Shown: in pieces, positions 25,485 through 32,846 of the stretch
Layout: each line of letters starts with the position of its first letter
Numbering within the stretch: the stretch's first letter is position 1
Assembly (NCBI RefSeq): GCF_019880365.1
Contig: NZ_CP082271.1
Span: forward strand, 2,046,001 to 2,110,000
Direction: 5' to 3'
From: Pseudomonas sp. DNDY-54
GTDB lineage: Bacteria; Pseudomonadota; Gammaproteobacteria; Pseudomonadales; Pseudomonadaceae
Length of the DNA stretch: 64,000 bases
Translations under genes and position numbers: made by a program
Notes under the pieces: model-generated
Told to the model about the DNA's origin: nothing
Databases searched by the model: none
The model's input: the letters and a program-made list of their open reading frames with translations, nothing else

Positions 25485-27071
25485 TTAAATCACCCCGAGG
25501 CTGCGCAGGTAGTCGTCGTAGGTGCCGCTGAAATCGGTCACGCCCGAGTCGGACAACTCAATGATGCGCGTCGCCAAAGAGCCAACGAATTCGCGGTCGT
25601 GGCTGACAAAAATCAGAGTGCCGGGGTAGTTCTCCAGCGCCAGGTTCAGTGCCTCGATGGATTCCATGTCGAGGTGGTTGGTGGGTTCATCCATCACCAG
25701 AACGTTTGGCTTCTTCAGGATCAGCTTGCCAAACAGCATCCGGCCTTGCTCACCACCTGAAATCACCCGAACGGACTTCAGGATTTCATCGTTGGAGAAC
25801 AGCATCCGGCCCAGCGTGCCTCGCACGACCTGCTCGCCGCCTTGGGTCCATTGCCCCATCCAGTCGAACAACGACACGTCGTCTTCGAAATCATCGGCAT
25901 GGTCCTGGGCGTAGTACCCGATCTCTGCGCTTTCTGTCCACTTCACCGAGCCTGCATCGGGCTGCAATTCACCGACCAGGGTGCGGAGCAGGGTGGTCTT
26001 GCCGATACCGTTCGGCCCGATGATGGCGACGCGCTCTCCGGCTTCGACGGTGAAGCTGAAGTTCTTGAACAGTGTCTTGCCGTCGAAGCCCTTGGCCATG
26101 TGTTCCACGGTTACGGCTTGGCGGTGCAGTTTCTTGGTTTGCTCGAAGCGAATAAAAGGACTGACGCGGCTGGAGGGTTTGACCTCGGACAGCTGGATCT
26201 TGTCGATCTGCTTGGCGCGCGACGTCGCCTGCTTGGCCTTCGAGGCGTTGGCCGAGAAGCGGCTCACGAAGGTTTGCAGCTCGGCTATCTGCGCTTTCTT
26301 TTTGGCATTGTCGGCCAGCAGTTGCTCGCGAGATTGGGTCGCAGCCGTCATGTACTCGTCGTAGTTGCCGGGGAACAGACGCAGCTCGCCGTAATCGAGA
26401 TCGGCCATGTGCGTGCAAACGCTGTTTAGGAAGTGCCGGTCGTGGGAAATGATGATCATGGTGCTGTTACGCGCCGTGAGGATGTTTTCCAGCCAGCGAA
26501 TGGTGTTGATATCCAGGTGGTTGGTTGGCTCGTCGAGCAATAGGACTTCCGGATCGGAGAACAATGCCTGGGCCAGGAGAACGCGCAACTTCCAGCCCGG
26601 CGCTACTTCGCTCATCGGGCCGAAGTGCTGTTCCAGCGGGATACCCAGGCCCAGTAGCAGTTCGCCGGCGCGGGATTCAGCGGTGTAGCCGTCCATCTCG
26701 GCGAACTCGGTTTCCAGCTCGGCGACCGCCATGCCGTCCTCTTCGCTCATTTCCGGCAGGGAGTAGATGCGCTCGCGCTCGGCCTTGACCTTCCACAGCT
26801 CCTCGTGACCCATGATCACCGTGTCGATGACGTTAAACTCTTCGTAGGCGAACTGATCCTGGCGCAGCTTACCCAGGCGTACGTTGGGCTCGAGCATGAC
26901 CTGGCCCGCGGACGGTTCCAGATCGCCCCCGAGAATTTTCATGAGCGTAGATTTGCCGCAGCCGTTGGCGCCGATCAGGCCGTAGCGATTGCCGTTGCCG
27001 AACTTGACGGAGACGTTTTCGAACAGCGGCTTGGCGCCGAACTGGATTGCGAGGTTTGCAGTGGAGATCAA
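25485..27071 (-). CDS. ABC-F family ATPase (YbiT-like)
   Basis: This 528-residue translation-associated ATPase has two ABC domains joined by a charged linker (residues about 245-320) and no membrane part. The first half has Walker A GANGCGKST and the pair LLLDEPTNHLD; the second half has GPNGIGKTT, signature SGGEQGRM and VLVMDEPTNHLD. I take the TTG at 27071 as start (ISTANLAIQFGAKPLFENVS) because AGGA is upstream and the length then matches E. coli YbiT. An alternative upstream reading adds 74 unlikely residues. ABC-F proteins of this group act on ribosomes; the trigger here is unknown. Confidence 0.93.
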   Translation of the reverse strand: MISTANLAIQFGAKPLFENVSVKFGNGNRYGLIGANGCGKSTLMKILGGDLEPSAGQVMLEPNVRLGKLRQDQFAYEEFNVIDTVIMGHEELWKVKAERERIYSLPEMSEEDGMAVAELETEFAEMDGYTAESRAGELLLGLGIPLEQHFGPMSEVAPGWKLRVLLAQALFSDPEVLLLDEPTNHLDINTIRWLENILTARNSTMIIISHDRHFLNSVCTHMADLDYGELRLFPGNYDEYMTAATQSREQLLADNAKKKAQIAELQTFVSRFSANASKAKQATSRAKQIDKIQLSEVKPSSRVSPFIRFEQTKKLHRQAVTVEHMAKGFDGKTLFKNFSFTVEAGERVAIIGPNGIGKTTLLRTLVGELQPDAGSVKWTESAEIGYYAQDHADDFEDDVSLFDWMGQWTQGGEQVVRGTLGRMLFSNDEILKSVRVISGGEQGRMLFGKLILKKPNVLVMDEPTNHLDMESIEALNLALENYPGTLIFVSHDREFVGSLATRIIELSDSGVTDFSGTYDDYLRSLGVI

Positions 27072-27382
27072 AGCGGTGTCCTGGGGTTTCGAAGCGGATC
27101 GCAAAGCGATCCAGGCGCGACCAAGCCCGGTAAGTAGACCGGTACAAGAGGCGGTTGCGTAAAAAGGGCGTGCATTGTAGTGCGGTTGGCGCCGATTCGA
27201 CAGGGCTTCGGGTCGTCTTCGCGTTTTGGACGATGAACCGCGCCCGGTGAGCCTAGCGTGCGAGGCCACCGAATGCGTAATGGCGAGGCAGTTCAACGAG
27301 GTGTGCTGCGGGCCAGCAGGTGGGGCGGTCCACCCGCGACTGCCAACAGTGCGCCGACGGAACTATGCGTTAACGAAAAGCT
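27072..27382. other. Intergenic region upstream of the ABC-F gene
   Basis: These 311 bases hold the promoter of the ABC-F gene and nothing else I can identify. Open frames across them on either strand lack ribosome sites. Confidence 0.5.
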
Positions 27383-27404
27383 GCACCGCCAAACAGGGCG
27401 GTGC
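27383..27404 (-). terminator. Probable terminator of the dadA-ridA-TAXI operon
   Basis: Stem GCACCGCC / GGCGGTGC (27383-27390 and 27397-27404) with a six-base loop lies eight bases beyond the TAXI stop. On the minus strand it is followed by AGCTTTTCGTT, a weak T-tract. Confidence 0.6.
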
Positions 27405-27411
27405 GATCCGG

Positions 27412-28383
27412 TTACAGCCAGCCTTTTTCTTTATAAAACCGCTCAGCGCCCGGGTGTAGCGGCGCGGTAAGACCGACGCGAATCATGTCCTTGGCGTCCA
27501 GGTCGCTGAACGCTGGATGCAGGCGCTTGAACCGGTCGAGGTTGTCGAACACGGCTTTGACCAGCTGATAAACGAGTTCGGGATCCGTTTTCGCGGTGGT
27601 GGCCAGCACCGCTTTCCCGCCGATAGATGGCACCGCTTTATCGACGCCGGGGTAAAGCCGGGCCGGAATCTCTGCCGCGGTGAAGTAATTCGCATCCTGC
27701 AGGAGTGTCTCGATTTCCGGGCCGCTAACCGGTATCAGTTCCGCGTCGACATTGGTCAATGCCTCCTGAATGGCGCCGCTGGGATGACCGACCACGTAGG
27801 TGATCACGTCAAGGTTGTTGTCGCCCAGAGCAGAAGCCATTTCCGCAGGTTTGAGCTCAGCGGCTAATGCCAAGTCGGCATGGGTCCAGCCTTTGGCCTT
27901 CATTACTTCATCAAACGTGTCCCGGCTGCCTGATCCAGGCACTCCGACATTCACGCGCTTGCCTTTGAGGTCATCGAACGACGCGATGCCACTGTCGCTT
28001 CGCGCAACCACGGTGAGGATCTCGGTCTGCAATGAAAACACGGCGCGTAGCTCTTCGATCGGACCGTCCTTGTCGAACGGGGCGAGACCGTTCAATGCTT
28101 TGTGCTGGTGATCGGATTGAATAAAGCCGAATTCATATTCGCCGTTTTCAAGCGACACGATGTTGGTCACGCTGCCGGCCGTGGACGGCGCGTTGCACTT
28201 GATTGCCGGCTGCACCTCGGCGCGGTTCAGGAATCGGCAGACGGATTGCCCCGCCGTGTAATACACGCCGGTTTGGCCGCCAGTTCCGATAGTGACGAAA
28301 CGCTCCTGCGCGATTGCCGTGGCTGCGCCCAGCGAACCTGCTAAGGCGCACCCCAGCAGGCTCATACGGATGGTCTGATTCAT
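27412..28383 (-). CDS. TAXI-family TRAP transporter solute-binding protein (orphan)
   Basis: From ATG 28383 (GAGGGA upstream) this encodes 323 residues. A signal peptide ends near ATAIA-QE, and the mature protein has the TAXI hallmarks TIGTGGQTGVYYTAGQSVCRFLN near its start and later KRVNVGVPGSGSRDTFDEV and the ATTAKTDPELVYQLVKAVFDN block. TAXI binding proteins normally work with a fused 4TM-12TM permease; none is in this window, so a permease elsewhere must serve it. It is the last gene of the dadA-ridA operon. A glutamate- or other amino-acid-type ligand would fit the neighbours but is inferred. Its leader holds a six-fold octamer repeat. Confidence 0.88.
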   Translation of the reverse strand: MNQTIRMSLLGCALAGSLGAATAIAQERFVTIGTGGQTGVYYTAGQSVCRFLNRAEVQPAIKCNAPSTAGSVTNIVSLENGEYEFGFIQSDHQHKALNGLAPFDKDGPIEELRAVFSLQTEILTVVARSDSGIASFDDLKGKRVNVGVPGSGSRDTFDEVMKAKGWTHADLALAAELKPAEMASALGDNNLDVITYVVGHPSGAIQEALTNVDAELIPVSGPEIETLLQDANYFTAAEIPARLYPGVDKAVPSIGGKAVLATTAKTDPELVYQLVKAVFDNLDRFKRLHPAFSDLDAKDMIRVGLTAPLHPGAERFYKEKGWL

Positions 28384-28426
28384 AGCAAGTCCCTCTTTTG
28401 TTTTTGTTGGTTGGGTAGTCAAGCTC

Positions 28427-28474
28427 ATACAGCGATACAGCGATACAGCGATACAGCGATACAGCGATACAGCG
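28427..28474. repeat. Octamer repeat, six perfect copies of ATACAGCG
   Basis: The 48-base stretch 28427-28474 is six exact tandem copies of the eight-base unit, ending in a broken seventh (AGATAGC). It lies in the 123-base gap between ridA and the TAXI gene, 44 bases upstream of the TAXI ATG on its coding strand. Slipped-strand changes would alter leader length, not reading frame. Confidence 0.9.
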
Positions 28475-28506
28475 AGATAGCACGGCGCGGCCGTCCAGCG
28501 AAGCCG

Positions 28507-28860
28507 CTAGGTGCTGGCGGCAATCACCATGATTTCGACAAGCACGTTGGGCGAGGCGAGCCGCGCCTCCACCGTTGCACGTGCTGGCGCGCAGCCGTCG
28601 GGTAACCACTCGCTCCAGACCGAGTTCATCGCGGCGAAGTCGGCGTCGATGTCCTTCAGCCAGATTTGCGCGCTCAGGATCCGCGAGCGGTGAGAATCTG
28701 CTTCGGTCAGCAGGCGATCAATTTTCGCCAGCACCTGACGAGTCTGTCCTGCAGCGTCTTCGCCACGATCATCCGGCACCTGGCCGGCGAGAAACACCAG
28801 ATTGGCGAAAGTCACGGCGGCCGACATACGTTCATTGGGAGCCATACGCTTGATGTTCAT
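28507..28860 (-). CDS. RidA-family imine deaminase
   Basis: This 117-residue protein belongs to the YjgF/RidA family, whose members hydrolyse reactive enamines and imines released by amino-acid-oxidising or PLP enzymes. Visible motifs are FANLVFLAGQVP, QTRQVLAKIDRLLTEA and the C-terminal CAPARATVEARLASPNVLVEIMVIA, with the substrate-binding arginine in ARATVEA. GGAGGAG precedes the ATG. It starts 28 bases after the stop of the dadA-like gene and is most simply read as the enzyme that clears the imine made by that dehydrogenase. Confidence 0.92.
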   Translation of the reverse strand: MNIKRMAPNERMSAAVTFANLVFLAGQVPDDRGEDAAGQTRQVLAKIDRLLTEADSHRSRILSAQIWLKDIDADFAAMNSVWSEWLPDGCAPARATVEARLASPNVLVEIMVIAAST

Positions 28861-28888
28861 GTGAATCTCCTCCTCTCGAGTCGCGGAA

Positions 28889-30133
28889 TCAGTGCGTAAA
28901 TGTCAGGCCGTCCATCGCCACGGCCGGGCGCCGGTCGGTAACCAGATCGCCCAGTACTTCGGCGCTACCGCAGGCGAGGGTAAAGCCGAGACTGCCATGG
29001 CCAACGTTGAGCCAGAGATTGTCGAGCGCAGTCGTGCCGAGTAGCGGGGTGCCTTCTGGAGTCGCCGGGCGTAGTCCGGCCCATTGCGTGGCATTGCGAT
29101 AGTTACCCGCACCTGGAAAGGTCTCGCCGGCGAGACGCTGCAGCATGGCGATCCGTCCTTGGTCTACATTCGCGTCCCAGCCGCCAATATCGACCATCGC
29201 GGCGACTCGCAGTTGATCGCCGAGACGTGCATAGACCACCTTGTTGTCGTAGTCGGTCACGTTGGTCTCGGGAATGCCGACATGGCTGCTCAGCGCCAGC
29301 GTCAGGCTGTAGCCCTTGAGCGGATAGATCGGCAGTTCGATGCCAAGCGGCTGTAACAGCCTAACGCTGGCGGCGCCGGCGGCGATTACCAGATGATCGA
29401 CTTCCAGCGACTCCTTGCCAAAGCTCAGCGAACGTATGCGACGGTCTTCTCTGTTAAGCGCAGTGACGGCTTGCCCACTGCGCAATTGAAAGTTCGGTGA
29501 CCTAACCAGCCGCTCAAGCAAACGCCGACAGAACAGGTGGCAATCGGCGACCTCATCGCCAGGCGAATAGATGCCTCCTTTCAGCCTCTCAACCAGCGGA
29601 AACAGCGCGGGTTCAATCTCGGCACACTGCCGAGCATCGAGCACTCGCTGACCTGCAGCCGGATCAAGCGCCGCAGCCGCGTTTTCGAAACTGGCTCGGT
29701 CACGATGGATCACCAGCTTGCCGTTGGCGCGCCATGCGAAATCACTCAGCCCATCTTCTTCCCGCCAATCGCGCAGTACCCGCTGGCTGTGCAGGGCGAG
29801 GCGTAGCAAATGCGCTGCGTTGCGGCGATTGGTCGAGCGACGGCAGGCCTGCAGAAAACGCAGACACCACCGCCATTGGTGTCGGCTGATTGCCGGCCGG
29901 AAACGCAGCGGAGCGTTGTCACCGCGTAGCATCCATCCCAGTGCTTGCAACGGAACGCCAGCATCGGCAAGCGGCGACACGTAACGGTAGCTGAGCTGGC
30001 CGCCATTGGCGAAGCTGGTCTCCAGCGCGACCTGGTTCTGCTTTTCGATCAGCTCAACGTGATGGCCTCGGCGTACCAACGCATACGCCGTGGTTAGGCC
30101 AATCACGCCGCCCCCGATAACCGCAAATCGCAT
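28889..30133 (-). CDS. dadA: D-amino acid dehydrogenase (DadA-like, FAD)
   Basis: From ATG 30133 (GGAG upstream) this encodes 414 residues. The N-terminus is the FAD-binding Rossmann motif VIGGGVIGLTTAYALVRRG. The body has the DAO-family pattern of D-amino acid dehydrogenase small subunits: ETSFANGGQLSYRYVSPLA, KGYSLTLALS and the C-terminal GLRPATPEGTPLLG and GHGSLGFTLACGSAEV. It should oxidise D-amino acids to 2-oxo acids and pass electrons to the respiratory chain at the inner membrane. The usual partner dadX is not adjacent; ridA and a TAXI binding protein are. A LysR gene is divergent, and the gap has an LTTR-type palindrome. Substrate range is unknown. Confidence 0.88.
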   Translation of the reverse strand: MRFAVIGGGVIGLTTAYALVRRGHHVELIEKQNQVALETSFANGGQLSYRYVSPLADAGVPLQALGWMLRGDNAPLRFRPAISRHQWRWCLRFLQACRRSTNRRNAAHLLRLALHSQRVLRDWREEDGLSDFAWRANGKLVIHRDRASFENAAAALDPAAGQRVLDARQCAEIEPALFPLVERLKGGIYSPGDEVADCHLFCRRLLERLVRSPNFQLRSGQAVTALNREDRRIRSLSFGKESLEVDHLVIAAGAASVRLLQPLGIELPIYPLKGYSLTLALSSHVGIPETNVTDYDNKVVYARLGDQLRVAAMVDIGGWDANVDQGRIAMLQRLAGETFPGAGNYRNATQWAGLRPATPEGTPLLGTTALDNLWLNVGHGSLGFTLACGSAEVLGDLVTDRRPAVAMDGLTFTH

Positions 30134-30211
30134 CGTGCCGCTCCATGAGAATTCAAACGTCAGCGTAGAGCGATTGCCAACGAAGCGGCCAATGAAAGGA
30201 TGGAGGCATCC

Positions 30212-30228
30212 CATAACCGGAGGTTATG
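30212..30228. promoter_or_regulatory. LysR-type operator (T-N11-A palindrome)
   Basis: CATAACCGGAGGTTATG is a perfect 7-base inverted repeat with a three-base centre; its ATAA-N7-TTAT core fits the LysR T-N11-A rule. It lies between the divergent dadA and LysR genes, 28 bases upstream of the LysR ATG. Confidence 0.7.
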
Positions 30229-30255
30229 CTCGGCCAGTCGACCGAGGGGCTTTCC

Positions 30256-31167
30256 ATGCGTCTGCGCCATATCGAACTTTTTCAGGCCATCCTGCAGACC
30301 GGCAGTCTGACGGCGGCCGCCCAGCTGCTGCATATATCGCAACCAGCAGCGAGCAAGATCCTCAAACACGCCGAGCAGCAGCTTGGTTTCGCGCTGTTCA
30401 ACCGCGTGCGTGGAAAGCTTCAGCCGACCGCCGAAGCGCGCATCCTCCAGCAGGAAACCGAGCGCCTCGCCGCTGACTTGCAAAGCCTCCGGCGTCTCGC
30501 CGACAACCTGGGACGAGGCGAGGAGCGCGCGCTGCGCCTGATCTGTACACCCGCGCTGGCGCAGACGCTGGTGCCTGAGGCGTTGCGTCACTGGCGCCGC
30601 CGCTTCGCCAGCACGCAATGCCATTTAGCGACCCAGCACACCGGTGAAATCGTCGAGGCATTGCTGCTCCGGGACGCTGATCTCGGGCTGACATTGCAGG
30701 CGGTGGAACATCCGGGCATCAGCAGCGAGATCCTTGCGTGCGGACAACTGATGGCGATTGCGCCGGCGGGCTGGTGGCCTGAAGCCGTATGCTCGAGCCC
30801 CTTTGCGCTGGAGCATCTGGCCGATGCGCCGCTGATCGGTCTGCACACCCGTGATGCGCTCGGAAGCCTATTGCGCGGTCATCTTGAAGGGCTCGAACCA
30901 CCCCCGCGCATCCATACCTGGGTGCAAACCTATCAGCTGGCACGCAGCCTGGTCGCAGCAGGGCAAGGGCTGGCGTTGGTCGACCCGCTCACGGCCCAGC
31001 CTGGCGATGGTCCAGCCATCCAGGCCCGTCCTCTGGAACCTTCGATTCCGGTGCCTTTATATGCATTGGTGAGAGCGCACGACACAGCGAGTGAAGCGCA
31101 ACTGCAGCTGCTCGAAGAGGTACGCCGCCAAGCAGAAAGCCTGATGAGCGTGCCACACAGAGTCTGA
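30256..31167 (+). CDS. LysR-family transcriptional regulator
   Basis: This 303-residue regulator starts at ATG 30256 with GAGGGGC upstream. The winged helix-turn-helix occupies residues 1-60 (RLRHIELFQAILQTGSLTAAA with LHISQPAASKILKHAEQQLG), followed by the co-inducer-binding domain. It is divergent from the dadA-ridA-TAXI operon, with a T-N11-A palindrome in the gap, so it is very likely the regulator of that operon. The effector is probably a substrate or product of the dehydrogenase, which is an inference. Confidence 0.92.
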   Translation: MRLRHIELFQAILQTGSLTAAAQLLHISQPAASKILKHAEQQLGFALFNRVRGKLQPTAEARILQQETERLAADLQSLRRLADNLGRGEERALRLICTPALAQTLVPEALRHWRRRFASTQCHLATQHTGEIVEALLLRDADLGLTLQAVEHPGISSEILACGQLMAIAPAGWWPEAVCSSPFALEHLADAPLIGLHTRDALGSLLRGHLEGLEPPPRIHTWVQTYQLARSLVAAGQGLALVDPLTAQPGDGPAIQARPLEPSIPVPLYALVRAHDTASEAQLQLLEEVRRQAESLMSVPHRV

Positions 31168-31242
31168 CCCATAGCCGTTGGGTCCGCAGTCGGCTCGCGC
31201 CTGCGCTACCATCGTCGCTCACCTCGACGTTGGCCGGCTCAC

Positions 31243-32370
31243 ATGAAATTTGCGTCTCCGCGTGCCTTGTATCAGCAGGCCATTGCCCGTCTCGGCTTCG
31301 TCAGCGATACGGCGCAGCTGACGGCTGTCGAGCAACTACAGCTCTGTCATGAAGCACTACACGATGAGGCCGGCGCGGACGCTCCTCGCGGTGTTTATCT
31401 CTGGGGCCCGGTCGGACGCGGGAAGACCTGGCTGATGGACATGTTTCACGACAGCCTGCGTGTCACCTCACGTCGGCAGCACTTTCATCACTTCATGCGT
31501 TGGGTGCATATCCGCCTGTTCCAGCTAAACGGCACCGCCGACCCGCTACAGGCGGTTGCCAAGGAGCTCAGCGACGACGTCCGCGTGCTGTGTTTCGACG
31601 AGCTCTTCGTCAGTGATATCGGCGACGCAATCATCCTGGGCCGCCTATTTCAGGCGATGTTCGAACATGGAATGACCATCGTCGCCACCTCTAACCAGCC
31701 GCCCGACCAGCTCTATGCGGATGGCTTCAACCGCGACCGTTTCATGCCCGCCATTGCGGCTATCGAACTGCACATGAAGGTGGTTGGCGTCGATGGCGGT
31801 GAGGATCACCGACTACGTCCCGGAGACGCGCTGCCGCGCTATTGGCTCGCAACGTCGGGTGAAGCGGGCGCCCTGGACTCAGTCTTTCACGACCTGATTG
31901 GCGATGAGCGCGTGAGTGCGGCTTCGGTGGGCGTCGGCCGGCGCCGGCTACAGTCTGAGCGTCACAGCCAATCGGTCCTGTGGTGCAACTTTGCCGATCT
32001 ATGCGAACAGCCGTTTTCCGCACTCGACTACATTGAGCTATGCGATCGGTTTTCGGCGATTCTCATCAGCGCGGTGCCCCGGCTCGGCAGCGAGCCGCGA
32101 GAAGGGCGCATTGCACGGGGAACCGAAGACGCCGCTACAAGGGTGGCCGCGGGCGACCGAGAATTACCAAAACTTGCCGCCCGTGACGATGCGGTCAGAC
32201 GCTTCATCGCGCTCGTGGATGAATGCTATGACCGTGGTGTGCCGTTGTACCTCGAAGCGGAGGTGCCGCTGGATGAGCTGTATACGGAGGGGTATCTGTC
32301 GTTTGCATTTCGTCGCACGCTGAGTCGACTGCGGGAAATGCAACTGCAACGCTTTGGCAGGTCGAGCTGA
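31243..32370 (+). CDS. zapE: ZapE/AFG1-like ATPase
   Basis: This 375-residue P-loop ATPase belongs to the AFG1/ZapE family linked to Z-ring stability and to mitochondrial protein quality control in eukaryotes. Walker A is WGPVGRGKTWLMD, Walker B is VLCFDELFVSDI, and sensor I is VATSNQPP, with YADGFNRDRFMPAI just after. The length equals that of E. coli ZapE. The N-terminus differs from the main Pseudomonas ZapE as I remember it, so it may be a second paralogue. It converges with the parvulin gene, with six bases between stops. Confidence 0.87.
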   Translation: MKFASPRALYQQAIARLGFVSDTAQLTAVEQLQLCHEALHDEAGADAPRGVYLWGPVGRGKTWLMDMFHDSLRVTSRRQHFHHFMRWVHIRLFQLNGTADPLQAVAKELSDDVRVLCFDELFVSDIGDAIILGRLFQAMFEHGMTIVATSNQPPDQLYADGFNRDRFMPAIAAIELHMKVVGVDGGEDHRLRPGDALPRYWLATSGEAGALDSVFHDLIGDERVSAASVGVGRRRLQSERHSQSVLWCNFADLCEQPFSALDYIELCDRFSAILISAVPRLGSEPREGRIARGTEDAATRVAAGDRELPKLAARDDAVRRFIALVDECYDRGVPLYLEAEVPLDELYTEGYLSFAFRRTLSRLREMQLQRFGRSS

Positions 32371-32376
32371 TCGAAC

Positions 32377-32655
32377 TCAGTCGCGGTAGAACACCTGGAC
32401 CAAGTGATAACCGAACTGACTTTTCACCGGACCGTGCACGTCTCGCAGCGCTTTCTTGAAAATGACTTGATCGATGCTGCGCACCATCTGCCCGGGGCGA
32501 ACCTCGCCCAGATCGCCCCCTTTCTTGCCGGACGGGCAGGTTGAATATTTTTTGGCCAATACGTCGAAGGCCTCGCCGTTCGCAATGCGCTTTTTCAGCT
32601 GCGTGGCTTCAGCTTCGGTTTTGACCAGAATATGGCGGGCCATGGCTTTGGGCAT
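32377..32655 (-). CDS. ppiC: PpiC-type parvulin peptidyl-prolyl isomerase
   Basis: This 92-residue single-domain parvulin starts at ATG 32655 (GGAG upstream) or four codons later. The core is complete: ARHILVKTEAEA, GEAFDVLAKKYSTCPSG, KKGGDLGEVRPGQMV and FGYHLVQV, with the active-site histidines and cysteine in the expected places. It has no signal peptide, so it is cytoplasmic. Its promoter shares the 191-base gap with the divergent gluconokinase-TRAP gene. Confidence 0.93.
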   Translation of the reverse strand: MPKAMARHILVKTEAEATQLKKRIANGEAFDVLAKKYSTCPSGKKGGDLGEVRPGQMVRSIDQVIFKKALRDVHGPVKSQFGYHLVQVFYRD

Positions 32656-32779
32656 TGGGCAATCTCCGGAAATGCGGCGGCGATTGTAGTCAGCGATGTG
32701 GAAAATCCAAAATGGCTGAGACGAACGCTTTGCCGTTTGGCGCAACACGGAGCCGACGAACGGTAGTTATGGTTATGCC

Positions 32780-32795
32780 ATGTTAGCGCTACCAT
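32780..32795 (+). promoter_or_regulatory. Candidate GntR operator
   Basis: ATGTTAGCGCTACCAT is a 16-base near-palindrome (one mismatch) 52-67 bases upstream of the gluconokinase-DctQ start. It resembles the E. coli GntR site (ATGTTA-N4-TAACAT) and contains TAGCGCT, the core I recall for P. aeruginosa GntR. The LacI-type regulator at 36464 is the likely binder. Confidence 0.55.
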
Positions 32796-32846
32796 TCTGG
32801 CCAACAAACATAATCGCAGCACATTGATGCTGCCGGAGACCAAGCA

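Noticed and set aside
28427..28474. CRISPR-like array
   Set aside because: The repeat unit is eight bases with no spacers, so it is a simple tandem repeat.
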